Source of the DNA: Ectocarpus siliculosus
Lineage: Eukaryota > Sar > Phaeophyceae > Ectocarpales > Ectocarpaceae
Direction: 5' to 3'
Length of the DNA stretch: 11,885 nucleotides
Assembly (NCBI GenBank): GCA_000310025.1
Contig: FN649747.1
Location: 377,461-389,345, forward strand
The notes beneath the pieces are model-generated. The model was not told the origin of the DNA, did no database searches, and saw only the letters and a program-made list of their open reading frames with translations. Positions 1-7,700 of the stretch are shown here, in pieces (within the stretch, counting starts at the first letter, position 1; each line of letters begins with the position of its first letter). The position numbers and the translations under genes are program-made.

Positions 1-33
1 CCCCCCGGGGTAATTTTTTGTTGTGGACGGTTA

Positions 34-49
34 CCCCCCCCCCCCCCCC
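34..49. repeat. Poly-C tract (C16)
   Basis: Uninterrupted run of 16 C. Similar runs occur at 2825-2843 (C19), 5709-5726 (G18) and 11621-11640 (G20). Their lengths are unlikely to be exact in a sequenced contig. Confidence 0.9.
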
Positions 50-98
50 GGTGACCCTGGTCCGGTGAGAACCCGGCGTGCTCCATCCCGGCTTTGTC

Positions 99-175
99 GG
101 GATGCGAGGTCAATGGTCCAACGACTACGGCACGCACGACTCCCCTGTGGGCTCGAAATCAACCCACAGCCTCCC
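99..175 (+). repeat. tRNA-like element (SINE head or tRNA relic)
   Basis: A 77-bp tRNA-sized unit. The first seven bases GGGATGC pair with the last seven GCCTCCC at 6 of 7 positions. GGTC at 108-111 can pair with GACT at 123-126 as a D stem, with GG in the loop. GGCTCGAAATC at 150-160 matches the Pol III B-box consensus GGTTCGANNCC at 9 of 11 positions and sits in a 7-bp stem (145-151 with 163-169). T5 follows immediately at 176-180, as at a Pol III terminator. The T loop is too long (11 nt) and the anticodon stem hardly pairs, so it is not an intact tRNA. Related copies lie at 1662-1716, 3439-3488 and 10988-11035. Confidence 0.5.
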
Positions 176-595
176 TTTTTATGTGGCCGATTTTTTTAGA
201 GAGAGGGAATGCCCCCCCCACCTACCCAGCAACCGCTACCTTCGGATCCGCGTCTCCCGTAACGCGTCTTTCTAGAAAATATTTGCGTACGTACAAACAT
301 AGACAGACCACCGTTGGAGATACTACCACACTCGAAGGGGATGCATGTGTTGGGAGTCTATGCAGCAGTGAGTGGAAGGAAAGCCCGAAGGATGCGTGGC
401 TTATTTTTGAGTGTGTTGATAAGCCGATATACTGAACCATACAAGTGATGCCTGCCAGCTGGTGCTACGGACAAAAAAGCATAAACAACGTATTGCTGGA
501 CAATTGGCTTATTTTGAGTCTGTTTAAGCGTGTATACCCTGAATCGTACCAGTGACTCTAGCCAAAAAAAAAAAAAAGCTTTCTTCGTCGTTCAG

Positions 596-799
596 GTGTT
601 GCCGGAGTTCGTGCTGAGCGGGAAGGGCATGAAGCGTCCCCCCCCCGACTTGTTCGGCTCGCTGGACTCCAAGACGAGGTCGGCGGTCACGAGGTGCTAC
701 AATTCCCAGGCGCATAAGTCCCAGGCTCTGGCGGTGGCCCTGCAGGCGCCCAAGAAGGCCAAGAAGAGAAAAGCTCCCCCCAAGTCTGTTTCCATGGAG
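596..799 (+). CDS. Exon with basic NLS-like cluster
   Basis: A 204-bp exon of exactly 68 codons, with acceptor TTCAG before 596 and donor GTATGC at 800. It begins VLPEFVLSGKGMKRPPPDLF and contains PKKAKKRKAPPKSVSME near its end, a run resembling a nuclear localisation signal. Third codon positions are GC-rich, unlike the T-rich (GTT) microsatellite that follows. The frame stays open upstream only through an A-run with no exon character, which supports the acceptor at 594-595. Confidence 0.7.
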
Positions 800-844
800 G
801 TATGCGCTACTCTGTTTTGCAGTAGTGTTTGCGGGTTTTGGTGG

Positions 845-876
<32 letters not shown>

Positions 877-1833
877 AGAGTCGCTGTTTGTTGCGGGGGA
901 GCGTGTCACTGACGGGTTTTTCGTTTCGAGTATGTTCGTTGCGTGTAATCTGTCAGCCGCGCTCGTTTTCTTTTTTCTTTTTTTCTGTTGCGTCGATTTT
1001 TTGTTGTTGCGGGAAATGTGTGAGCTATGGTCTTTGCTCTGATGAGGTATTTATGACTCCTTCATGCACGTCGGTTCGTGCTACGCCAGCCGTGTAGGGC
1101 GGGTGGAACTGGCGTTCCGGCCGCTTTGCCCCCCCCCCCCGCTCCTCCTTTCAATGTTAAATGTTACACACACTCTTGAATGCCCAGTGTTTCTTTTGAA
1201 GGTGTGGCTTGCCGGCACCCTGACACTGAATGATCGATAAGTGGCAACCACGACGACACCAACAAACGAATACATATGCGTGTGTGCTGTACTGTACTGT
1301 ACTGAAGGGAGAGGACGGAAACGAAAAAGGGGGTGACGAGAGCGAGGAGGAAGAGGAGGACAACGACGTGTCGGCCTTCAAGAAAAAGGGGCTGCACATT
1401 GATGTTGTTGTCGATGTGGTGTTGTTTTTGCGGTCGATGGCGTTCATGCTGTCGGCGTTGTCGTTGCCGTGGTTGAAATATAGAAATGCCGTGTAAATGT
1501 CGGTATTTTTGGCGAAACGGGTCGGTTCGCGGAATGAAATATGGAAATGCAGTGTTGATATCGGAAAAATATGCGGAAAGTGACGCAAAAAAACAGCCTC
1601 TCAACCCGGAGAGGTGCTCCCCATTCCGTCACACATGACTTTTGTTTGTGTCGGCATTGTAGGGATGCGAGGCCTATGGCCTGCCGACTACGGCATGCGT
1701 TTACCTGATTACGCCCCCCGCCGCTCGCCGCACCCGCTTGTCGTGGCCGCAGGGGAAGTCCCGCTCCTCTCCCGCGGCCTCAAAAAAGGGCAAGGCCACG
1801 GCTACCCCCCGATCCAAAAAGACGAAGAAGTAA
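596..1833 (+). CDS. 3' end of a gene for a Lys-rich, probably nuclear protein (3 exons)
   Basis: I do not recognise the family. Three exons, 596-799, about 1308-1403 and 1753-1833, join in phase 0 throughout and give 126 residues ending in TAA. The protein has three parts: a mixed N-terminal part with basic clusters (PKKAKKRKAPPK), an acidic stretch (DESEEEEEDND), and a Lys/Ser/Thr-rich C-terminus (SKKGKATATPRSKKTKK). Alternating basic and acidic low-complexity segments are common in chromatin and nucleolar proteins, so a nuclear location is inferred from composition. No catalytic motif is visible. The 5' end lies upstream of 596, probably outside the window. It converges with the minus-strand gene that ends at 4190. 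Confidence 0.6.
800..1307 (+). other. Intron with (GTT)11
   Basis: Non-coding spacer between two phase-0 exons. It is T/G-rich and holds a perfect (GTT)11 at 844-876 and a C-run near 1131-1140. Open frames through it on either strand are low-complexity products of the repeats. Confidence 0.55.
844..876 (+). repeat. (GTT)11 microsatellite
   Basis: Eleven perfect GTT units, 45 bases after the donor site at 800. Trinucleotide repeats of this type recur at 7555-7582 and, as their complement, around 2351-2385 and 11220-11275. Confidence 0.95.
1308..1403 (+). CDS. Acidic exon
   Basis: The acceptor is CTGAAG after a CTGTACTGTACTGTA stretch. The exon reads GEDGNEKGGDESEEEEEDND and then VSAFKKKGLHID, in phase 0 with both neighbours. 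Its 3' end is uncertain. GT dinucleotides at 1404, 1407, 1410, 1416 and 1419 are all codon-aligned, so any of them keeps the frame but none is a strong donor. I chose 1403 because coding-like composition stops there. The exon could be skipped without changing the frame. Confidence 0.5.
1404..1752 (+). other. Intron with a tRNA-like copy
   Basis: Non-coding stretch ending in the GGCCGCAG acceptor. The tRNA-like repeat copy at 1662-1716 lies about 35 bp before the acceptor. A near-duplicate pair, GAAATATAGAAATGCCGTGT at 1476-1495 and GAAATATGGAAATGCAGTGT at 1535-1554, lies 59 bp apart. Confidence 0.5.
1662..1716 (+). repeat. tRNA-like dispersed repeat, copy 2
   Basis: Shares GGGATGCGAGG, GACTACGGCATGC and a trailing ATTACGCCC with the other copies. 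It lacks the B-box/T-arm half seen in the copy at 99-175, so it is a 5' part only. Confidence 0.5.
1753..1833 (+). CDS. Terminal exon, Lys-rich C-terminus
   Basis: An 81-bp exon (26 codons plus TAA) after the acceptor GGCCGCAG. It reads GKSRSSPAAS and then KKGKATATPRSKKTKK before the stop. Only this frame gives a clean basic tail and an immediate stop. The other two frames are open but uncharacteristic. Phase 0 agrees with both preceding exons. Confidence 0.65.
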   Translation, partial: GKSRSSPAASKKGKATATPRSKKTKK

Positions 1834-1843
1834 GGGAGGTGGA

Positions 1844-1918
1844 GTGAATACGACAGGCGGAGATATGACTGTCGGAGATACGACAAACGGAGACAAGACA
1901 GACGTGGAGATAAAACGG
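1844..1918 (+). repeat. 15-bp degenerate minisatellite just 3' of the stop
   Basis: Units CGGAGATATGACTGT, CGGAGATACGACAAA and CGGAGACAAGACAGA at 1858-1902, with partial units on either side. It starts 10 bp after the TAA at 1831, so it is probably in the 3' UTR of the Lys-rich gene. Confidence 0.75.
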
Positions 1919-2350
1919 GCGGACTCAACTAACCCCGGTGTGGCCGGGCTGCGCATGCGTCCACATGCTCTCTGTCGCTGGTATAGTACGCGTGGCTGCA
2001 GCGATGAAAGCGAGAGCTAGCAGGGGTGCGAGCAACTTTGGTGTGCGTTGGCGACGGCAGTTGCCTCGGGGGGGACATGTGAAAAGCATCGCTTTTGTCG
2101 AGAGTCGGTGTTACATTTTTGCCTCCGAACCAATGAGCAGCGCGGGCAGGGATGGGGGTACTGGCTGAATTTGTGCTGTGATTCGGCGTGCTGCGGGAGG
2201 AACGGTGTTGTCCGGGTGTAGGGCATTGAATTCGGTACCGCGGGTCCCCTATTCCGGAAGGTGCCATCGAGTTGGAAAATGGAAAGAGAACCAGAGAACA
2301 TCAAGGTACTGAGCATCGGAGACCCGCCTGGTTATTGATTCGAAGTCACC

Positions 2351-2385
2351 AGCAACAGCAGTAACAACAATAACAACGACAAAAA
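2351..2385 (+). repeat. Imperfect (AAC)n microsatellite
   Basis: AGCAACAGCAGTAACAACAA and following AAC units, interrupted by AGC and AAT. Confidence 0.8.
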
Positions 2386-2824
2386 CCTCTTGTGAGTGGT
2401 CGAAGAGACGAAGAGGCGGTTGGCGGTTTGCCCAATTTTGGTAGCGTGCGGTTGGCCCGCTCGGATCGAAGAGGGCACGGGGTACCAAACAGGACGAGCG
2501 AGGCGTGTGAGAGTGAAACCGCACAACTTTTGCCATGTTTGAGTGTTTGTGCGTTGGGAATGAAACGAGGGGCAGGCAGCGCTTGTGTGTTGCGGCACAG
2601 CAGCGGTAGCGTCATGATGAACGGAAGCGGTGTTCTGGGTTTCGCTTTCCCCCTTATAGAGAAAAGTTAAACAGCGGGGGGGCGGTTGTTGCTGTTATGT
2701 TTCTGGTGTGGAGCACTTCCCGTAAAAATTCTGGCCGAGTCATGGCCGTGCCCGTAGTCGGAGATGCATCTGGTCAATCGGCGATATTCCCCGGGGGTGG
2801 CGTGAATCATTTTTCTGACGAGTA

Positions 2825-2843
2825 CCCCCCCCCCCCCCCCCCC
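2825..2843. repeat. Poly-C tract (C19)
   Basis: Uninterrupted run of 19 C. Confidence 0.9.
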
Positions 2844-3020
2844 GTGGGCTAGCTGTCTGCTTTGACCCGGGGCGTGCTTGATCTAGCTGTGGCGTTGTGG
2901 GGGTTTATGCAAGGTGAACAGGAGGTATGCGGTACGGAAGCTTGAAAGTAATTAACAGTTCAAGGGCGGCCTGGGGGTGTCGAGGGACGAGCCAGGAGGG
3001 GGGAGGGGGGTGTCGATTGT

Positions 3021-3088
3021 ATTATCGTTGTCGGCGTACTTGATGAGAGAGGCGATTATCGTTGTCGGCGTACTTGATGAGAGAGGCG
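3021..3088 (+). repeat. Perfect 34-bp tandem duplication
   Basis: ATTATCGTTGTCGGCGTACT followed by TGATGAGAGAGGCG occurs twice, at 3021-3054 and 3055-3088, with no mismatch, so the duplication is recent. Confidence 0.95.
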
Positions 3089-3236
3089 TGTGTCCAGAGA
3101 GAGGAGTGTGAATCGCTATCATTGTCATTAATTTTGTTCTGCGTCGTGTAGCGGCCTGTGAAAAATCGACGGGTGAGCGGTGTAGGTTGCCGACCTCACC
3201 AGCTTCAGTCTGCAGTAGTCGAGGGGGAGAGGCGTT

Positions 3237-3418
3237 GCCAACCGACCTACCTCGTGGCGCGTTGTCTCTGACTCCGGCGTCTCCGGGGCGTGTGTCCAGC
3301 TGTTGGGTGTAAATTATTTTTTGTTGTCTTTTTAAAAATCTTAATCTTCCGTCAAAGGGGACGGGCACGCCAACCGACCTACCTCTTTCCTTTGTCACTG
3401 ACTCGCGTGTCTCCGGGA
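3237..3418 (+). repeat. Diverged direct repeat of about 50 bp (3237-3290 and 3369-3418)
   Basis: Both copies begin GCCAACCGACCTACCTC and end with a CTGACTC...GTCTCCGGG block. They are 132 bp apart. A related GCGTGTGTCCAG follows the first copy and also appears at about 3084. The arrangement suggests repeated local duplication in this intergenic stretch. Confidence 0.75.
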
Positions 3419-3438
3419 GTAGAAGGGGGGTAAGGTCC

Positions 3439-3488
3439 GGGCGTACTCATGTTTTGCATGCCTTAGCGGTTAGACCATTGACCACGTT
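3439..3488 (-). repeat. tRNA-like dispersed repeat, copy 4
   Basis: On the minus strand it reads GTGGTCAATGGTCTAACC, GCTAAGGCATGC and ATGAGTACGCCC, matching the family core. GCTCCGTCC lies upstream at 3499-3507 and also precedes the copy at 10988-11035. The GGTCAATGGTC piece is the same A-box-like segment as at 108-118. Confidence 0.45.
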
Positions 3489-3562
3489 GTCCTCAAGAGG
3501 ACGGAGCGGGGTAGGGGAGATAAAAAGAAGGGCTTGCGCGGAGGAAACACTTAACATAATAA

Positions 3563-3847
3563 GAGGTCGTCGCATATACTCTGGAGCAGCAAGCAAGTTG
3601 TATCGCATGGATCTCCCAGCCTATAGAATCAACACCAGGCCGGATACACGAGAACCGGATCATACTCTGCGGAGAGGCATTGGTTCGGGCGCGGGAATCG
3701 CGACCGGTTTGGGCACGCAGCATTGTCCAGAAAGATATCCCCGGTCTTATGATAGCTGAAAAAGATACCTTCACGAGAACCCAGAGAAAGGGGGCGCGCG
3801 AGTTCATGCGGTTGGCGTACCGCTGCCAAAAAATCACGTATGTATAG
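3563..3847 (+). pseudogene. 94-codon protein-like fragment of unknown family
   Basis: Open from GAG at 3563, after a TAA, to TAG at 3845-3847, with no early ATG. The conceptual peptide is well mixed and protein-like, with segments such as RIHENRIILCGEALVRARES, DIPGLMIAEKDTFTRTQRKG and AREFMRLAYRCQK. A continuation is possible: splicing from the GTATGT donor at 3838 to the acceptor ending at 3884 joins a second open stretch to TAA at 4063, but that intron would be only about 47 bp. I do not recognise a family. Other frames here are also open, and codon choice is less GC-biased than in the two genes. It may be a decayed mobile-element or gene fragment. Confidence 0.35.
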
Positions 3848-4189
3848 TGTTGGTTCTTGGTCACAATCTTCATGTTTCTGTGCAGGCCTATTTCACCGTG
3901 CACACCCACCACTCTTTCGGGACAACGGTGTCATGCCGTCCAAAAGTCGAAGACACTTTTCTCATGTTTCTTTGGTGCCGACGTACGCGCAGAGGATCAC
4001 ACATCACGCACTGCCCCCTGCGGGAAAAGTTCACAACACCGGTTTGGTGTGTTGTTGGTGTAATCGGTTCTTGGAGTAAATTCGAGTGGCATCGTGACTC
4101 GCGTCGCCGGCAGGCACGTACTTCGCAGGGATTTCGGCGTGGTCCAGTGTGCGGTCAAACTGCGGAAAACAACGGTCCGCCTTTTTTTC
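3848..4189. other. Spacer downstream of the minus-strand gene
   Basis: Contains the possible second exon (about 3885-4063) of the fragment above and the 3' flank of the minus-strand gene. I see no clear AATAAA-type signal for either strand. Confidence 0.35.
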
Positions 4190-4705
4190 TTACTCCAAGC
4201 GCTGCTTTTGTTCTGCTGCTCGTGCTACCGCGGACTCCCCCTCCTCCTCCAGCAGCAGTCGCCGCCGCCGCCGTCGACACTGCCTAGCACCCCCGACAGG
4301 ACCCGAAGGCACTACGCCCCCCCCGCTGCTGCTACTTCTTCGACCCTCTCTCGCCGCCGCCGCCGTGCCACGGTCCAGCGCCGTCGCCGCCTCCCCCGAG
4401 GCCAGGGTGGCCACCCTCCGGGCGTTGTCCTCGTCGGTCCCAGCGACCCGCGCGGCGGCGGCGGGGGCCCCCCGGCTGGATCCAAGCGCCAGGGCCTCCG
4501 TGAGGCCGGAGCCGAGCGCCGCCCGCAGCATGTCCCGTCGGTAGGCCTCGAGCTGGCTTTCGGGTAGCTGTTGTTGACCGCGGTCATCGTCGTCGTCGTG
4601 TTTTCGATGCCGTCGAGGACGCTTCTTGCTGGTGTTGGTGGCGTCGTCATCGGTTCGTTGCGCCGCCAATGCCGGGGTCAGGTCTTTCGGCAGCCGCGCC
4701 TTGAC
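4190..4705 (-). CDS. Terminal exon: NLS-like segment and low-complexity tail
   Basis: Acceptor TTGTGCTGTACAG, then VKARLPKDLTPALAAQRTDD in phase 0, ending with TAA at 4192-4190 after 171 codons. It contains SKKRPRRHRKHDDDDDRG, a basic run followed by five Asp, as in many nuclear proteins. LPESQLEAYRRDMLRAALGS, probably helical, follows, and then an Ala/Arg/Ser-rich low-complexity tail ending RAAEQKQRLE. GC content is the highest in the window, so antisense frames are open too and should not be read as genes. Confidence 0.75.
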   Translation of the reverse strand, partial: VKARLPKDLTPALAAQRTDDDATNTSKKRPRRHRKHDDDDDRGQQQLPESQLEAYRRDMLRAALGSGLTEALALGSSRGAPAAAARVAGTDEDNARRVATLASGEAATALDRGTAAAAREGRRSSSSGGGVVPSGPVGGARQCRRRRRRLLLEEEGESAVARAAEQKQRLE

Positions 4706-7700
4706 CTGTACAGCACAAGGAGCGGGAGAGCGGGCGAAACACGCGCGCAGGTGTGTTTTTTTGGGTGTGCTGGGCCGGACACATGTTCAAACCGGGCCTT
4801 CCTTCCAGTCCCTCGCCCGCAACGCCCCCCACCCCCCGACCCCCCGCTTCCGCTGTAAAGCAAGCACAGATAGGAGGGCGCTAGGAAGCAACACGTGGCA
4901 TCGAAACCAAGACGAGCACACACATCATCTGGTTCGTCGGGCGGTTGGCGTGGTCGACGCAAATTCAAGAAACACGCACACACAGCCACTTCCACACACA
5001 CGCGTGCACGCGTTTTCTGTTGCGCTTGATGACTGGCGTCTTATCATTGGTCAGCCGGTCAAAGACCGGTTGATGCTACCTCACGCACACACAAGAGACA
5101 CGAATCTTTCTGCCCCAAACGCACGTGAAGTTTTGCTCAAAAGAGCTGCACCAGAACCGAAAAGACACACAGCAGCAGCCGACCGTGCACCAAGCTCACC
5201 TAAAACTGGTGCTACCGCAGGGGGGTGGTGCACTTTTGGGGTGAAGTCTTGAACTCTTGGGATCAAAACGTTTAGCCCTGCTTCGGCGATCTCACGACGA
5301 AATAGGACGCGGCCAACGGGACCAAGTAGGGGGTGTCTACCCCAACAGTGCAAGATGAGGGTGACCCCCCCCCCCTACCGTACCATAACTCCTCACCCAC
5401 CTTCTCCAGCACGTCGGCGACGCTGCGACCCTGCGGCAAGACCACGAGCATGGCGTCGATGCCGCCGCTGTAGCTGTCGCCGGGTACGTCCCTGCCCCTG
5501 ATGACCGTCGCCTCGTCGCCCGGGTCCCACCACGAGCAATAAGATCCGAGCGCCTCCCCCGAGCGCTTGATCGCCAGGTCTCTGCCGGCCTTTGTCTTGA
5601 ATCTGTTGGGGGTGGTGTTGACAAGCGGCGTGAGAAAAAGGGGGGGCGTGAGTACTGCTGCTTGCTTTGACCTTTGGAAAATAGATCAATCACGGTACAT
5701 AGTTCAGAGGGGGGGGGGGGGGGGGGCAGCCTTTCGGCTCGCGCACAAGCAGGCTCTGCGTTGTTGCTGTTGTGAGTGTGGTATTGTAGTGGTGCCTACG
5801 ACCAACAGTCTCCAGTTTGACGGATTCTTTCGGCCGCAACATGTAAACATGTTGCGGCACCCACTCAAATTTCGATCCATTTCGCACTCTGGTACCTTGC
5901 AGAGCGTGAGCGCCACACCATGAAACCAAACACGCCCTCAATATAAAAGTGCCGGACCGGCCTAATGAGGGCTATTCGAAACCTGAATAGTGCCGTATCG
6001 GCAGTATTCGCATTAGTGCCGATGGCCCGATTTAGTGCCGATGAACGGTCTTGGCACATACCGGCACTAAAGGGGCCCAGTGCTGTACTCCACACGGTTA
6101 CCGATTTCCGTACAACAGTGCTTGCTGTGCTTGTGACCTTCCTCCGGGGAAAACCAGGTTGACGCGTCAAACACGCAGTAGGATAGTACGAACACACATA
6201 CGCCATTGCCTTTTACAAACGCTTCTTGTTTTCAGCCGCAGTGAGACTGACTTTATTTTATTGGTAAGCAGGTTGGCGAGGTCGATGCAAAAATAAAGCA
6301 CACACACCACACCACACCGCAGCAGCAGCAGCAGCAGCAGCAGCAGCACTCACCTGACGCAGAAACGCCTTCGATCGGGATCCAGGGTGCCATCGGGCAG
6401 CACGTGATACCTAAGCATCACCTGCATCGGGCAAAAGCAAAAAAAAGTTTTACGAGGACAATGTTAACGTTGTGTTATTCGTCGGCCGCTGGCAGTGGGA
6501 GACTCTTTATTGCTGTTGTTAGATCGAATTATTGAGCCGGCCGGTGACCGTGGAAAAAGGCAAGATTTCTGTATTGATATCGAGGGCATAGCACAGAAGG
6601 TTCTGGAGTTACTGCACTAGGAACGGAGGCCAGAACAGCCTCGACACCAAAAAAAGAACAAAACCTAAACAACAGAACCCAACAAGACCAACAGCAGCGT
6701 GAACGAGAGCAATGACTGAGAACACACGATTGACACTGGTAGTGGCGACAGCCAACGACCCAAGCAACCTCTTTCAGAGCCGACCCGCTATGCAGACGCT
6801 CAAATAATCCCTCTCCCTCTCTCTCTCTCGCCTTCTGGTGCCGTGTCAAGCGAACCGTGCGGTGCACCTGTTTCACTCACTCTTCACTCTTCGGGCAAAA
6901 AAAACAAACAAACAAACTCACGTGGTGAAAATCTATCCCCCGGAAGAATTGCCGAAGGTCCGACACGTGCCCGGCGTAGCCGTCGTCGTTGTAGCAGCCG
7001 CACACCCACGCCGTCAGAGGGTCCCTTCTCCGCGGTCGCCGCCGCCGCCGCTGCCGCCGCCGCTCCCCACCGCTACCTACCGCCGCCTTGACCTCCTCCT
7101 CGTGCCTTGCCGTCCCCCTCCCCCCCACGCTTTGGTGTTGGAACTCCTCCTGAGGGGGCGGTCGGCGGCGGCGGCGCTTGTCCGACGGGGACCGGGATGG
7201 CCTCAGCGGCGGCTAGCATCTCCTCCTGGTCTTCCATCCTGACCATCTTTTTCTTGGCTTGCTTCTCTCGGCGGTCGATCTCATCGTTCCTGGCCTTTAT
7301 CTCCGCCCGCTTCGCCTCGGTCAGGACCTGGATGTAGTAGTAGTAGCCGCGAACGGTTTCGAGGGGTCACACGAGGTCTTCGGGTGTTTTAGGTGGTGGT
7401 GGTGGTGTTGGTGTTATTGTTGTGGGTGTTGTTGGTGTTGTTTTTGTTTGTGGCGGTGGTGATGCTCATCGTCATGGTCATGCTGGTGTTGGTTGTTCGT
7501 TGATGGTGATGGTGGTTTGCGTTGTTCATGGTGGTAGCGGTGGTCGTGGTGGCTGTTGTTGTTGTTGTTGTTGTTGTTGTTGATGATGATGTTGATGGTG
7601 GTGTTGGTGCTGCTAGTTTTCTTGTAGTTGTTTTTGTCCTACCCTAAATAGCTTTCAGCAAAAGGAGCAAACGAAACTCTAGGTGTACAAGGTGTCTGGC

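Larger units (their letters stand above)
1..595. other. Unassigned 5' segment of the window
   Basis: Apart from the tRNA-like element at 99-175 and the C-tract at 34-49, I see no firm gene here. It must contain or precede the upstream part of the plus-strand gene whose first visible exon starts at 596. One weak exon candidate lies at about 305-364: a frame reading RPPLEILPHSKGMHVLGVYAA runs up to a GTGAGT-like donor at 365 and would end in phase 0, as the next exon requires. The acceptor is poor and the peptide is not diagnostic. The bases just before 596 include an A14 run and a TTCTTCGTCGTTCAG acceptor. Confidence 0.3.
1919..3020. other. Intergenic DNA, no supported gene
   Basis: Open frames of 60-110 codons exist on both strands, but none shows domain-like composition or flanking splice sites that I trust. 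Visible items are an (AAC)-type microsatellite at 2351-2385 and C19 at 2825-2843. I see no tRNA or recognisable polyadenylation signal. Confidence 0.5.
5603..6353 (-). other. Intron 3 (751 bp) with several inverted structures
   Basis: Holds G18 (5709-5726), a perfect 12-bp palindrome (5833-5858), a cluster of AGTGCCG motifs (5946-6071), the palindrome TTGACGCGTCAA (6159-6170), an intronic repeat copy (6271-6306) and (CAG)9 (6320-6346). No exon-like stretch was found inside. Confidence 0.6.

Noticed and set aside
99-175. Intact tRNA gene
   Set aside because: The anticodon stem forms only about two pairs and the T loop has 11 nt instead of 7, so I call it tRNA-like only.
2249-2670. Several overlapping 85-95-codon frames on both strands
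   Set aside because: They are mutually overlapping, have no splice context and show no domain. Open frames of this length are expected in sequence with this GC content.
3021-3088. CRISPR-like direct repeats
   Set aside because: The two 34-bp copies are directly adjacent with no spacer, so this is a tandem duplication.
4094-4567. Plus-strand open frames of 131-157 codons rich in S, R, P and L
   Set aside because: Antisense shadows of the GC-rich terminal exon of the minus-strand gene.
4626-5252. Plus-strand open frame of 208 codons
   Set aside because: It overlaps the strongly supported minus-strand exon at 4190-4705 and the whole adjoining intron. The residues are H/T/R-rich from CA repeats, and no domain is visible.
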